A stretch of 64,000 nucleotides of DNA, taken from assembly GCF_900142605.1 (NCBI RefSeq), contig NZ_FRBL01000006.1, positions 186,001 to 250,000 on the forward strand, in the 5' to 3' direction. Origin of the DNA: Chitinophaga jiangningensis. Its GTDB lineage: Bacteria; Bacteroidota; Bacteroidia; Chitinophagales; Chitinophagaceae. The position numbers and the translations under genes are program-made. Numbering within the stretch: position 1 is the first letter of the stretch; each line of letters begins with the position of its first letter. Below are positions 7,984 to 17,597 of this stretch, one piece after another. The notes under the pieces are model-generated. The model had not been told where the DNA came from. It saw only the letters and a list, made by a program, of their open reading frames with translations, and made no database searches.

Positions 7984-9399
7984 TTATCCGTGGTTGAATT
8001 CAATTTCATCATCAGGGATGGGCAGTACATAAACTGCTGCACTGCCTGCAATGCCTGATCCTGCGATTTGTGTGCTATTTTTGCGTTTGTAATAAAAAAA
8101 CAGCTGTCCTTCCTGGTAAAATTCTTTCCTGTATTCTTTAAATATCTCGTTGTCCAGCTGCTCTGCGGTGAGGGTGGCGGCCAGCGCTGCCAGTCCGCGG
8201 TGCTGCCGTACCTGGTTCAGCAGCGCTGTTTTCTCCGGCAGGCTGGCGGTAGCTTCTGCGGCGATGTAAAACATTTCAGAATAACGCAGGATTGGCACAC
8301 GGCGGATGGAATTGCCATTGCCAGCCAGCAGATCATCCAGCCAGTATTTTGCCGGGTATTTTGTGGAGGCGCTGCCCTCGGTTTTCCAGAGGTACAGGTA
8401 TCTATAGTCTGTGCTGCCACCGGATGCTATTTCGTACAGCGTATTGATGAAGGCCGTTTTGTTGGTGAGCAGATTGTTAGTGCCCGCGGTACTTTTGAAC
8501 AAACCTGCATTGATTTCTTCCTGATTGGCAGAATAAACGGCAAACAAATGCTCGGTGGTAAACAGGCGGTTAGGGTAAACTGTACTGATAGCACCTACCT
8601 CAATGAACGAAAATTTACCGCCATCGATCACCGTTTTAGCCATGGCATAAGCGTTCGGCAGGTCGCCTTTATAGAGGTAGATGCGGGCCATCAATCCGGT
8701 CACCGCCCAGTAATTCATGTGATTACGCGTGTGCGATAAAAACAGATCGTCGGTGCTGTTGTTGATGTTTTGATAAACCGCCAGCAGCTCCCGGGCCGCT
8801 GCCAGGTCCTTCAGGCAGGCATCCAGCACTTCATTGAGCGTGAGGTTAGGCTTCACCGTCATGGAAAACTGCGTAACGTATGGAATACTTTTTTTGTCGA
8901 GCCCCAGTGCAGGCACCCCGCCAAAAGCCCGCAGCAGATCGAAGTGCAGCAGTGCACGCAGGCCCAGCGCCTCTCCTTTAACAATGTTGTAATTATTATT
9001 TACAAACAAGCTTTTGTGGGTATCGATATTCGCCAGCAGGTTGTTGAGATTGGCGATGACACTGTATCCTTTCGTCCAGTATTCGTTAATGAGCTGCCTG
9101 GCCTTGGTATCGGTATACTGGTAGGCACCGGCTTTGTTGTACGTATGAAAGGAGTTGGATACATCGTAGTTACCTCCGAGTACATCCATCATGCCCATGG
9201 TAAAGTTTTTACCATACAGTGAAGTGTCGGAAATAGATACGTAAACACCTGTCAGCGCATCTTTAAAGCCCTGTTCATCCTTCCATAGGTCGGATTCGTT
9301 TACATAGGTTTTAGGTTTCACATCCAGCCATTTACTGCAGCCCGTGCTGCAAAATATTACCAGAAGAAGCCAGTATGTAGATCTGTGAATAGTTGTCAT
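7984..9399 (-). CDS. SusD/RagB-family surface substrate-binding lipoprotein
   Basis: 471 residues from the ATG at 9399, which begins a lipoprotein signal with Cys in CSTGCSKWLDVKPKT. A longer frame to 9450 would overlap SusC. The CSKWLDVKP start, the TPR-like helical pairs and the C-terminal EMFYIAAEA with a closing PIPDDEIEFN are classic SusD signatures. SusD acts as a lid on the SusC barrel and helps capture the ligand, which cannot be read from the sequence. It lies 10 bases after SusC. Confidence 0.95.
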   Translation of the reverse strand: MTTIHRSTYWLLLVIFCSTGCSKWLDVKPKTYVNESDLWKDEQGFKDALTGVYVSISDTSLYGKNFTMGMMDVLGGNYDVSNSFHTYNKAGAYQYTDTKARQLINEYWTKGYSVIANLNNLLANIDTHKSLFVNNNYNIVKGEALGLRALLHFDLLRAFGGVPALGLDKKSIPYVTQFSMTVKPNLTLNEVLDACLKDLAAARELLAVYQNINNSTDDLFLSHTRNHMNYWAVTGLMARIYLYKGDLPNAYAMAKTVIDGGKFSFIEVGAISTVYPNRLFTTEHLFAVYSANQEEINAGLFKSTAGTNNLLTNKTAFINTLYEIASGGSTDYRYLYLWKTEGSASTKYPAKYWLDDLLAGNGNSIRRVPILRYSEMFYIAAEATASLPEKTALLNQVRQHRGLAALAATLTAEQLDNEIFKEYRKEFYQEGQLFFYYKRKNSTQIAGSGIAGSAAVYVLPIPDDEIEFNHG

Positions 9400-9409
9400 C
9401 AGCGGTGAT

Positions 9410-12400
9410 TTAGAAAGTGGTGGTAAGATTGAAATTGATATTGCGGGCAAATGGATAATCCAGTCCTCTCTCCACCTGGATGGTGGACAGGCGGAAGAGG
9501 TTATTCATTTGCAGGTTCAGGCGGGTATTTTTGAAATGCCATCTCGCCGTCCATTTATCTGGTACCAGGTAGCCGAGTGACAGGCTTTCCATTTCGAGGA
9601 AGTTGTTGGTTTGCACAAACCTGGAAGTGGCCAGGGTAGGGCTGGTAACGGGGAACCCGTCGAGATCAGCGAGGCCTTTAAAGTAGGTGAGGTCACCCGG
9701 TTTTTTCCATCTGCCCAGCAGCACGCGTTCATCCACATTAAAGCGCACGTCAGCATTTTCCACGCGGTCGGCCAGCGTTTGGTTATACATCTTTCCACCA
9801 TACTGGTAGCTGCAATAAACGCCCAGCTGTATGCCTTTCCAGCTTACGTTGGTGCCTACGTTGCCACTTACGGTAGGTAGTGCATCGCCCACAATTACTT
9901 TATCAGCAGCGCTCCAGTTGTAGGTGCGTTCTCCTTTTTTAGTGATATAAATTTCTTTACCGGTGCCTGGGTCGATACCTGCCGAACGCACTGCCCATAT
10001 GGCGTTCACGGATTGACCTTCTTCAAAACGCAGCTGCGGTTTTGTTTGCAGGTTGTTATCGGTTTTGTCGTTATTGGCATTCATTTTTTTCAGGGAATTG
10101 GAAATTTCCTTGATTTCATTTTTGTTGTGGATACCGTTAACGAATACACTCCAGAAGGTGGATTGCTTATCATTCTTGATCAGGAAAACATTAATATTCC
10201 CTTCCACACCGCGGTTTTGCAGCTTACCAATGTTTTCCTTATAGGAGGAAACGCCAACGGAGGGCGGGGTATTGATATCCAGCAGCAGGTCGTTAGTAGT
10301 TTCCAGGTAAGCATCCAGGCGAACGATTACCCGTTCTTTGAGGAGGCTAACGTCCATGCCTATATTTTTTTTCATGGTTTGCTGCCAGCGTAAGTTGGGG
10401 TTGCCGTAGGAGAGGAGGTTGGCGCCGAGCATCCCCAGGTAATCGCGGCTGGTATTGTAGGCGTAGGTAGAAGTAGCCATGTACGGACTAAAGGTTTGAC
10501 TACCGGTAGTACCCACGCCGCCACGCAGCTTCAGCCTGTCTATAATTGATCCTTTCAGCGCGCTCATAAACGCTTCCTCATGCAGGTTCCAGCCCAGGCC
10601 GAGGGCCCAGAAAGGGGCGAATCGGTTGTCGGCACCAAACTGCGTAGAGCCGTCCATGTTAAAGGAAAAATCTGCCATGTAGCGGCGGTCGTATGTGTAG
10701 TTCAGACTACTGAACATGGACGACCTGCGGGTAATATCATTTTTACCGCTGGGCCGGGAGTTACGCAGGTAAGTGTTTCCCAGGAAAATTTCGTCGAGGT
10801 TGGTGTTAGGGAATCCGCGTACGGACATGCCTGCGGCGCGACTGGTTTGCTCCGCCGCCCCGGCCCCAATGGTGGCGAAGAACAGCCCGTCGCCAATTGT
10901 TTTATTGTAATCCAGTGTGGCGCTTGCATCAAAGGAGAAGAAGCTACCATTGGTTTTATCGTAGCTGCCACGTTCCAGGTAGGCCTGTGAGGCATAGTCC
11001 ACCACGTTGATAAAGGCGGTATGATCCGCCGGCAGGAATTTATCTGACTGATCGGCCTGGCTGATGATACCCAGCTTACCTGTGAATTTGAGCCCGTTGC
11101 GCAGGCGCCATTCCAGGAAGGTGTTGTTGGTAACACCGAAATATTTAGCGTAGTTGGAGGTGCCGAGTGTAGCGTCGTATAAAGGATTGGCTACCCGTGT
11201 GCCGCCGGCATAGCCTGGGGTGGTGAGGTAATCCAGCTGCTTTTGTACGCGGCCGTTGGAGTCGTAGGGCGACCAGTACGGATTTAGTCGCGTATATTGA
11301 GAGTACGCACCATAGGGCGATTCATCGGAGCGGTTACCCGTTACCGTTAGTTGATTACGTACCAGTACATTTTTACGGCGATAGGAGAGCATCATGCCGC
11401 CTTCATAGGTTTTACGACCGGAGCCGATCATCACCCCGCGGTTGTTGGTGTAACCGAAGTTGACTGCATAGCGCAGGTATTGGTCGCCACCTTCCACGTA
11501 GAGGGATTGTCGTGTACCCACGCCCGTTTGCACCGGCTGGGATAACCAGTAGGTGTTTACTCCTTTTTCTATTGCTGATCTGCGTTTGGAATACAGCTCA
11601 TCATAAAACTGTTGGTAGTTGCCATTGGAGCCGATATAGCGGCCGGCCAGGCGTTCTACTTCCAGTTTGTCGGCCGCATTCAGCAGGTGGTACGGGGTAA
11701 GGTCAGGTGCCGTTACCTGCAGAGTAGCGGAGTAATTTACCGTGAGCTTACCCGGCTTGGGTTGTTTGGTGTCTACCACTATTACGCCATTGGCGGCGCG
11801 GGAGCCATAGGCCGAAGTGGCCACCGCGTCTTTCAGGATAGTCATGCGCTCAATGCGGTTGATATCCAGGTCATATATTTTTTGCAGGCTTACTTCAAAG
11901 CCATCCAGTATAAAAAGGGGCATACTGGGATTGGTTTGGTAGGCAGACATGAAGTCCGCGCCGGAAGCGGGTATTCCGCCACCGGTACCCTGCACGGGGA
12001 AGTTGTTGGTACCACGTAGGCTGATTTGCGGAAGCCGGTTTGGGTCACTGCCAAACTGCACATTATCCGGAATACGCATGGCGGGGTCAAATACTTTCAG
12101 TGCATCAAAAACGCTCATGGAGTTGACGCTGCGCATTTGTTCGCCGGTAACGGAGGTGGCTACACCGGTGAAGTTTTCCACCGGGCGTTTGAACAATCCG
12201 GTGGTCACCACTACTTCATTGATGTTTTCCACGGCGGTCAGCAGTGCTATGGTGCCAATATCTGACCTGCCGTTAACGGCGAGTTCACGTTTTTCATAGC
12301 CGATGCTGGATACTACCAGCCAGGCGCCGTTAGGGACGTTGCGGAACTGGAAGTTGCCGCTGCCGTCGGAGAGGGTGGCCACGTTGGTGCCACGTACCAG

Positions 12401-12847
12401 GATAGTGGCGCCTGGTATGGGTTTGCCGCTTTCATCGTGTACGCGTCCTTTCAGTGGTTGTTCTGACTGGGCTACCGAATTTGGGCCATTGGCTTTGCGC
12501 TGACGGATCACCACCGTGTTTTCGATGATTTCAAATTCCAGAGGCGCATCTTTCAGGCAGGCTGCCAGTGCCTCTTCCAGGGATGTTTGTTTAAAATCTA
12601 CGTTGATGCGTTTCTGTTGACGTACTACCGACAGGTTGTACACAAAGTAATAGTTGGTTTGTTTTTTAAACGACCGGAAAACTTCGTCCAGCGTTACATT
12701 CTGGGCCTTCATGGTTACGCGTTGTGCATAAGTGCTGGCGCTTAACAGCATGCAGATCACCAGTGTAAAGGCAAATGAGCAGCGGCCCACGTAATGCCAG
12801 GGCATACGTCCGGGCTTTACCGCTTTGTGCAAAGCAGTCGAATTCAT
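9410..12847 (-). CDS. SusC/RagA-family TonB-dependent transporter with STN signalling domain
   Basis: 1,145 residues from ATG 12847. Domains in order: a signal peptide ending near residue 41 (ASTYAQ), an STN secretin/TonB short domain (about 43-110), a carboxypeptidase-regulatory-like beta sandwich (LKGRVHDESGKPIPGATILV), a TonB plug, and a C-terminal 22-strand barrel. The STN domain is the part that contacts a FecR anti-sigma factor. FecR and ECF sigma genes lie directly upstream, so this receptor probably activates its own locus when it binds substrate. A 142-base gap separates it from FecR and may carry the sigma-dependent promoter. Confidence 0.96.
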   Translation of the reverse strand: MNSTALHKAVKPGRMPWHYVGRCSFAFTLVICMLLSASTYAQRVTMKAQNVTLDEVFRSFKKQTNYYFVYNLSVVRQQKRINVDFKQTSLEEALAACLKDAPLEFEIIENTVVIRQRKANGPNSVAQSEQPLKGRVHDESGKPIPGATILVRGTNVATLSDGSGNFQFRNVPNGAWLVVSSIGYEKRELAVNGRSDIGTIALLTAVENINEVVVTTGLFKRPVENFTGVATSVTGEQMRSVNSMSVFDALKVFDPAMRIPDNVQFGSDPNRLPQISLRGTNNFPVQGTGGGIPASGADFMSAYQTNPSMPLFILDGFEVSLQKIYDLDINRIERMTILKDAVATSAYGSRAANGVIVVDTKQPKPGKLTVNYSATLQVTAPDLTPYHLLNAADKLEVERLAGRYIGSNGNYQQFYDELYSKRRSAIEKGVNTYWLSQPVQTGVGTRQSLYVEGGDQYLRYAVNFGYTNNRGVMIGSGRKTYEGGMMLSYRRKNVLVRNQLTVTGNRSDESPYGAYSQYTRLNPYWSPYDSNGRVQKQLDYLTTPGYAGGTRVANPLYDATLGTSNYAKYFGVTNNTFLEWRLRNGLKFTGKLGIISQADQSDKFLPADHTAFINVVDYASQAYLERGSYDKTNGSFFSFDASATLDYNKTIGDGLFFATIGAGAAEQTSRAAGMSVRGFPNTNLDEIFLGNTYLRNSRPSGKNDITRRSSMFSSLNYTYDRRYMADFSFNMDGSTQFGADNRFAPFWALGLGWNLHEEAFMSALKGSIIDRLKLRGGVGTTGSQTFSPYMATSTYAYNTSRDYLGMLGANLLSYGNPNLRWQQTMKKNIGMDVSLLKERVIVRLDAYLETTNDLLLDINTPPSVGVSSYKENIGKLQNRGVEGNINVFLIKNDKQSTFWSVFVNGIHNKNEIKEISNSLKKMNANNDKTDNNLQTKPQLRFEEGQSVNAIWAVRSAGIDPGTGKEIYITKKGERTYNWSAADKVIVGDALPTVSGNVGTNVSWKGIQLGVYCSYQYGGKMYNQTLADRVENADVRFNVDERVLLGRWKKPGDLTYFKGLADLDGFPVTSPTLATSRFVQTNNFLEMESLSLGYLVPDKWTARWHFKNTRLNLQMNNLFRLSTIQVERGLDYPFARNINFNLTTTF

Positions 12848-12989
12848 GGCTAGTGTTGGTTTAGGGCCATACGATGGCGGATACGGCTTGGCGCATCGCA
12901 TCGGTTGACGGTAAAATGAATAGTGAAACGTTGGTTGGCGGATTGGCCTTATCCTCCTGGCCGGTTTCTGTTATGTTGGTTGATGTATG

Positions 12990-14150
12990 TCAAATCTTTA
13001 CTATCACCTTATTTCCTTCAATGATAAAATGAATGTTTCCTGTTTTTTCTAATAGCTCCAATACTTCTGATAACTTTTTAGACCGGGATATGGTGGCCGC
13101 CACTTCATATTTGGCGATATCTCCCTGGTATTCCACTGTTGATATATCGTACCAGCGTTGCAGCTGGGTCATAATGTCTTTGATGTTGCCGTAAAATTCG
13201 AAGCGGCCTTCCTTCCAGGCGATGGTTTCGCTGATATCCACGTTACGCACGGCTAAATCGCTGCCTGCTATGGATTGCTGTCCCGGTTCCAGTACTATAC
13301 TTTTTTGGGGAGATGATACCCTTACTGCTCCAGAAACCAGTGTGGTGGCTATATTGGCTTCGTCGGTATAAGCCTTCACGTTAAAGCTGGTGCCGAGCAC
13401 CTGTACTTTTACATCTCCGGCGCTCACTATAAAGGGCGCGTCTGCATTTTTCGCGATGTCGAAATAGGCTTCTCCGCTTATTTCCACTTCCCGTTTATTC
13501 TTAGGGAAGGCAGCAGGGAAGCGTATTTGGGAGGAGGCGTTTAATGTAACGGTGCTACCGTCGGGCAGGGTCAGGATAAACTGTCTGCCCCGGGAGGTGC
13601 TGATGGTATGGTAGGTAATATCGGTTTTCGTATCACTGTCAGGGTTATACGAAAAAGTGCCGTTTTGCATGCTAAGTTGCAGTCCGTGGCTATTCACCGT
13701 GGCGCCGTTGTGGAGGCTGTCCAGCGAAATGGTGGTACCGTTGGAGAGCGTGAGGGTGGCGCTGCCTTTTACAGCGGCAATGTCCTGGCGGGTGGCCAAT
13801 GCTTTGTTTGCCGGGCGTGCATGGTTTTGCCACAGGTATATGCCGGCGGCAATCAGTACCGCAATAGTGGCGGCTGCCATCCATCGTCTACCGGGGCTTA
13901 GCGTGTGAATGTTGGGAGATGATGGGGTAGCGTGTATACGTGCCTGCAGTCTTTCGAGGCTCTGACGTCTCCCTAACTCCTGATCCACATTGCCCACAAA
14001 ACTTTTTTCCCGGGCTGCCTGATCTATGGCAGCAGCCAGCAACGCGGCATGGTCGGGGTTTTCCAGCATGTCGTAAAATGTGGATAACTCCTGTGCGGAT
14101 AAAGTATCCGTTAAATAGCCATCGAGTAATTGTTCAAAAGTTTTGTTCAT
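12990..14150 (-). CDS. FecR-family anti-sigma factor
   Basis: 386 residues. A cytoplasmic N-terminal segment (about 1-85) is expected to hold the sigma factor. One membrane helix at about 89-106 (WMAAATIAVLIAAGIYLW) is followed by a periplasmic FecR domain (LPDGSTVTLNASSQIRFP, EAYFDIAKNADAPFIV) and a C-terminal DUF4974/STN-like part (VNGKVIVKI-like end). It transmits the receptor's ligand-bound state to the sigma factor, usually through regulated proteolysis. ATG 14150 was preferred to the ATG three codons upstream because it starts the conserved MNKTFEQLLDGYL. Confidence 0.94.
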   Translation of the reverse strand: MNKTFEQLLDGYLTDTLSAQELSTFYDMLENPDHAALLAAAIDQAAREKSFVGNVDQELGRRQSLERLQARIHATPSSPNIHTLSPGRRWMAAATIAVLIAAGIYLWQNHARPANKALATRQDIAAVKGSATLTLSNGTTISLDSLHNGATVNSHGLQLSMQNGTFSYNPDSDTKTDITYHTISTSRGRQFILTLPDGSTVTLNASSQIRFPAAFPKNKREVEISGEAYFDIAKNADAPFIVSAGDVKVQVLGTSFNVKAYTDEANIATTLVSGAVRVSSPQKSIVLEPGQQSIAGSDLAVRNVDISETIAWKEGRFEFYGNIKDIMTQLQRWYDISTVEYQGDIAKYEVAATISRSKKLSEVLELLEKTGNIHFIIEGNKVIVKI

Positions 14151-14228
14151 GCAAGGCAATGATTTAGTTCGGCCTTTATACTACCACGCAGTAATTAGCC
14201 GGTACTCCCGAAAAAAAGTGAAATATTT

Positions 14229-14825
14229 TTAAAAATTCTGGAAAGCCTTTATCAGCAAAGGAATGCCGGTCCAGTATAAATAACCGTTGCGGTGCAGGTA
14301 GGTCCGGATGGCATTCAGGGCAATGGTAATGGTGTTGGCCACCGTTTTTTTGGACAGCCCTGTTTGTGCCGCAATCGCTTCATGACTCAGCCCTTGTTCG
14401 CGACTCATTGCAAAAATCTGCTGCTGCTTAGGCGGCAGGCTGGCTAAGGCGGAATTGATGACGGCGGTAGTTTCTGTGATGGAAGCGGCGGGCAGCTCCT
14501 GCAGCGACAGAGAACCATTGCTGTATTGTTCCAATTGTTTCTGGCGGGTGGCAGCTTTACGGAGGTGACTAATAATTTCATTGCGTACCATCACCATCAG
14601 GTAAGGTGTGAATTCCTGGATTTCCGTGAGCTGCGTACGTTTGAGCCAGAGTTTAATAAATACTTCCTGGATAATATCCTCTGCAAGGGCGGGGGATTTC
14701 AGAAATGCCAGGGCGAGTGCATATACCTCATTCCAGTAATGCTGGTGGATTTGGGCGAATGCCGTTTCATCCCCATCGGCAGTCCTTACCAGCAGTTCAC
14801 TTATGCTTAAATTTTCATCCCTCAT
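14229..14825 (-). CDS. ECF sigma-70 family RNA polymerase sigma factor
   Basis: 198 residues, the usual ECF length. Sigma-2 covers about residues 22-90 (ALAEDIIQEVFIKLW, the -10-binding helix) and sigma-4 about 120-178 (LPPKQQQIFAMSREQGLSHEAIAAQTGLS helix-turn-helix region). Together with the FecR gene 78 bases downstream and the STN-bearing SusC it forms a cell-surface signalling set. It is the first gene of the locus and should direct transcription of the transport genes. Confidence 0.94.
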   Translation of the reverse strand: MRDENLSISELLVRTADGDETAFAQIHQHYWNEVYALALAFLKSPALAEDIIQEVFIKLWLKRTQLTEIQEFTPYLMVMVRNEIISHLRKAATRQKQLEQYSNGSLSLQELPAASITETTAVINSALASLPPKQQQIFAMSREQGLSHEAIAAQTGLSKKTVANTITIALNAIRTYLHRNGYLYWTGIPLLIKAFQNF

Positions 14826-14918
14826 CCTGATCTTGGTTGTATCGGTGGTAAAATAAGAAAAAAAATCCCGATGAAGGATGTTTTAGTGTGGGGCTAAAAG
14901 TGATAGTATTATTAGATT

Positions 14919-15536
14919 TTATTGCTTTTTACAAATGACGAGGTAGAACGGGTAGTTTTCCTGGATATCCCTGATTCCTGTTAGTCCGAATGCGCCAAAC
15001 GCTGTAGTGACGGCGGTTTTATCGTAGAAGTACATGTTGATGCCGCCAAACATTTCATATCTGTTTTTGCTGATGTATTGGCCTTTGCCGTAGGTTTCAG
15101 CAGCTTGGGTGATCATGGTGAATATCATATATCCGTTGCTTGCCAGTTGGTGGTAGCAATCGCTGATCAGTTTTTTTCTTTCGTTTTCATTTAGGAGATG
15201 TATGAGTGCGTAGCAGAAAATGCCATCGTACTTGTTGGTGTCGAACGGCATATCCGTAACGGAGCCCTGGTGTATAGGTATTGTGTCCCCGAAATGCTTA
15301 TGTGCTAACTCAATAGCGGTTTGAGATATTTCGATTCCTGTTACCTGCATGTCGTTTTCCAGGAAGGGCTGGGCGTTGCGTCCGTAGCCTATGCCGGGGA
15401 TGAGTATCTCCTGGAGATTTTTTTCTTTGAAGAGGTTGGCGGCGATGATGGCGGAGTGCGCCGGTTGTAGTCCCCACATTTCTTGTTTTTGGGAGAAGGC
15501 GGATTCCCAGAATTCGGGTGTTTTGTGGTCGGGCAT
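14919..15536 (-). CDS. Class I SAM-dependent methyltransferase
   Basis: 205 residues from ATG 15536; another ATG five codons upstream is possible. The Rossmann motif I is ILIPGIGYGRNAQPF, motif II TGIEISQTAIELA, and there is an acidic residue pair near DGIFCYALIHLL. The N-terminal FWESAF...EMWG resembles small-molecule (thiopurine/tellurite-type) methyltransferases. Substrate unknown. It is divergent from the Fic gene; the two share a 122-base gap holding palindromic sites. Confidence 0.85.
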   Translation of the reverse strand: MPDHKTPEFWESAFSQKQEMWGLQPAHSAIIAANLFKEKNLQEILIPGIGYGRNAQPFLENDMQVTGIEISQTAIELAHKHFGDTIPIHQGSVTDMPFDTNKYDGIFCYALIHLLNENERKKLISDCYHQLASNGYMIFTMITQAAETYGKGQYISKNRYEMFGGINMYFYDKTAVTTAFGAFGLTGIRDIQENYPFYLVICKKQ

Positions 15537-15581
15537 GGCGGATTTTTGCAACGAAGTTACAAAAAATGCGTTTCTGGGTAT

Positions 15582-15661
15582 ATTCTCCGCATTATTTGCG
15601 TAGAATGAGGTGCATTTGCGGTGAATAATGCTTATATTCGACGCATAATTTGCGTAGAATG
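15582..15661. promoter_or_regulatory. Two near-identical palindromic operator sites before the Fic gene
   Basis: Two 25-base sites (15582-15606 and 15636-15660) read ATTC-N2-CGCA-N5-TGCG-N-AGAAT. The arms of each are inverted repeats, and the halves CGCA...TGCGTAGAAT are shared. The second overlaps the ATG of the Fic gene (15659). Centre-to-centre spacing is 54 bases. Such placement fits autorepression by the Fic protein's own C-terminal helix-turn-helix or by another regulator; it could also affect the divergent methyltransferase gene. Confidence 0.6.
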
Positions 15662-16771
15662 TTTATCTATCAGTTGAAAAAGTGGCCGTATTTTACATGG
15701 GACAGCGAGCTGATAAGTCCGCTGCTAGGGGAAGTACGTCATAAGCAGGGTAGATTATTAGGACAAATGGAGCACCTGGGCTTTGCGCTGCAGGAAGAGG
15801 CATTATTGCTCACCCTGACAGCGGATGTTCTTAAATCCAGTGAAATTGAAGGAGAGATCCTGGATGCCGACCAGGTACGTTCCTCCATTGCCCGGCGGCT
15901 GGGAATAGAGATTGGTGGACTGGTGCCATCCGACAGAGATGTGGAAGGTGTGGTGGAAATGATGTTGGATGCTACGCAACATTACGATCAACCGTTGGGG
16001 GAACAGCGACTTTTTGGCTGGCATGCTTCCTTATTTCCGACGGGATACAGTGGCATACATAAAATAGTAGTTGGCTCCTGGCGGGATAATACTAAGGATG
16101 ATCCCATGCAGGTAGTATCAGGTGGGATGGGGCGTGAAAGAGTACATTTTCAGGCTCCTGGCTCCGAAGTACTTCAGCAGGAAATGGATCGTTTTTTAAC
16201 CTGGTTTAATAGGGATGAAACAATAGACCCTGTAGTAAAAGCAGCGATTGCTCATCTCTGGTTTGTAACGTTGCATCCTTTTGATGATGGTAATGGTCGT
16301 ATAGCCCGCGCGATCACGGATATGCAGCTGGCCCGCGCGGATAAAAGCCCGCAAAGGTTTTATAGTATGTCGGCCCAGATCAGGATAGAACGTAAAGATT
16401 ATTACCAGATACTTGAGAGCACCCAGAAAGACTCACTGGATATAACCGGGTGGCTTATGTGGTTTCTCGCTTGCCTGGATCGCGCTGTGAGTGGTTCGGA
16501 CAAGATTTTGGCTGCTGTAATCCGCAAAGCTAAATTTTGGGATAACCCACAGGCGCAAACGGTAAATGACCGACAGAAGCTCATGCTGAATAAGCTCCTG
16601 GATGGCTTTCATGGCAAGCTCACTTCTTCAAAGTGGGCAGTCATCGCCAAAACTTCGCAGGATACGGCTATCAGAGACATACAGGATTTGATGGAGAGGG
16701 GGTTACTGGTGAAAGAGGAAGCAGGGGGAAGGAGTACGAGTTATGTGTTGCGGGAGGAGGGAATTAATTAA
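15659..16771 (+). CDS. Fic/DOC-family adenylyltransferase with N-terminal DUF4172 and C-terminal winged helix
   Basis: 370 residues from ATG 15659; a TTG nine bases upstream could be read but is less likely. Residues 1-85 match the DUF4172-type N-terminus. S60-S-E-I-E64-G65 matches the auto-inhibitory motif (S/T)xxxE(G/N), so activity should be intrinsically restrained. The catalytic Fic loop HPFDDGNGRIAR lies at 206-217 with all key residues. Family knowledge: Fic enzymes transfer AMP to a hydroxyl of target proteins. The C-terminal 70 residues (SKWAVIAKTSQDTAIRDIQD) look like a winged helix. No separate antitoxin is seen. The target is unknown. Confidence 0.93.
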   Translation: MFIYQLKKWPYFTWDSELISPLLGEVRHKQGRLLGQMEHLGFALQEEALLLTLTADVLKSSEIEGEILDADQVRSSIARRLGIEIGGLVPSDRDVEGVVEMMLDATQHYDQPLGEQRLFGWHASLFPTGYSGIHKIVVGSWRDNTKDDPMQVVSGGMGRERVHFQAPGSEVLQQEMDRFLTWFNRDETIDPVVKAAIAHLWFVTLHPFDDGNGRIARAITDMQLARADKSPQRFYSMSAQIRIERKDYYQILESTQKDSLDITGWLMWFLACLDRAVSGSDKILAAVIRKAKFWDNPQAQTVNDRQKLMLNKLLDGFHGKLTSSKWAVIAKTSQDTAIRDIQDLMERGLLVKEEAGGRSTSYVLREEGIN

Positions 16772-16785
16772 AAATATTTGAACCT

Positions 16786-17595
16786 ATGAAAGACTTTTCT
16801 TCAATTCAGTGGGTGGTACAACGCAACCTGACAAGTATTACTGACTTCAATGAATTAGCCGCTGCCTGCGAAAAATTGGAGATCCCATTTTTGCCTGTGG
16901 ATATCATTCCATTCACGACAACACTGCCTCCAATTGATAGGAGTCGCCACTCAATCATTTATGGCTCCACTACTTTTAATAGAATGGCAGGGGAGGATGT
17001 GGAGCTAAAAAAGGGTTACTTCTTTGATTCGGAGAGGTTTTCGATCGAGAACTATATGGAGCACTGGGGGGCACATATGCTGAATTTCGGTGCTGAAATT
17101 TCTTCATTTAAATCTCTGATGGCGAATAATAGCTACGCACCGGAAAAACTTTTATTTATTCGTCCAAATGATGATGATAAGTCCTTTGCCGGTGAGGTAA
17201 AACATTATTGTGAAATTGAATCGTGGTATACCGCACTTGCAAATCTGGAGAATACATCACTTACGCCTGATTCCAAAATAGTGGTGTCGGAACCTTATAA
17301 CATTCAATCTGAGTGGCGACTTTGGATTGTCAACAAAAAGGTTGTGGCGGCCTCGAAATACAGACAGTACTTCAGGCTGGTGAAGGAGCTGGGGTGTCCT
17401 GATGCTGTAGTTGATTTTGCTTCGGCACGCTGTGCGGAATATGTCCCGCATGATGTATTTGTAATGGATGTTTGTTATTCAGGAGATGCCTATTACATAG
17501 TAGAGTGCGGATGTATGAACGGCGCAGGTTTTTATAAAGCGAATATTGAGGATATAGTCAGGAGTGTATCGTCGTATTTTATAAGTAGTTTGTAA
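16786..17595 (+). CDS. ATP-grasp domain protein (R2K-like)
   Basis: 269 residues. The C-terminal half carries ATP-grasp-like features: IVVSEPYNIQSEWRLWIVNKKVVAA is interpretable as the central strand and phosphate-binding part (visible core SEWRLWIV), and FVMDVCYSGDAYYIVECG with a following N (MNGAGFY) as the Mg-binding end. Such proteins of the R2K clade are predicted amide or peptide ligases whose substrates are unknown. It starts 15 bases after the Fic gene on the same strand, so co-transcription is likely. No functional link to Fic is established. Confidence 0.75.
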   Translation: MKDFSSIQWVVQRNLTSITDFNELAAACEKLEIPFLPVDIIPFTTTLPPIDRSRHSIIYGSTTFNRMAGEDVELKKGYFFDSERFSIENYMEHWGAHMLNFGAEISSFKSLMANNSYAPEKLLFIRPNDDDKSFAGEVKHYCEIESWYTALANLENTSLTPDSKIVVSEPYNIQSEWRLWIVNKKVVAASKYRQYFRLVKELGCPDAVVDFASARCAEYVPHDVFVMDVCYSGDAYYIVECGCMNGAGFYKANIEDIVRSVSSYFISSL

Positions 17596-17597
17596 TA

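Noticed and set aside
15541..15661. CRISPR-like repeats before the Fic gene
   Set aside because: Only two copies, each internally palindromic and placed on a start codon; they fit operators, not a repeat-spacer array.
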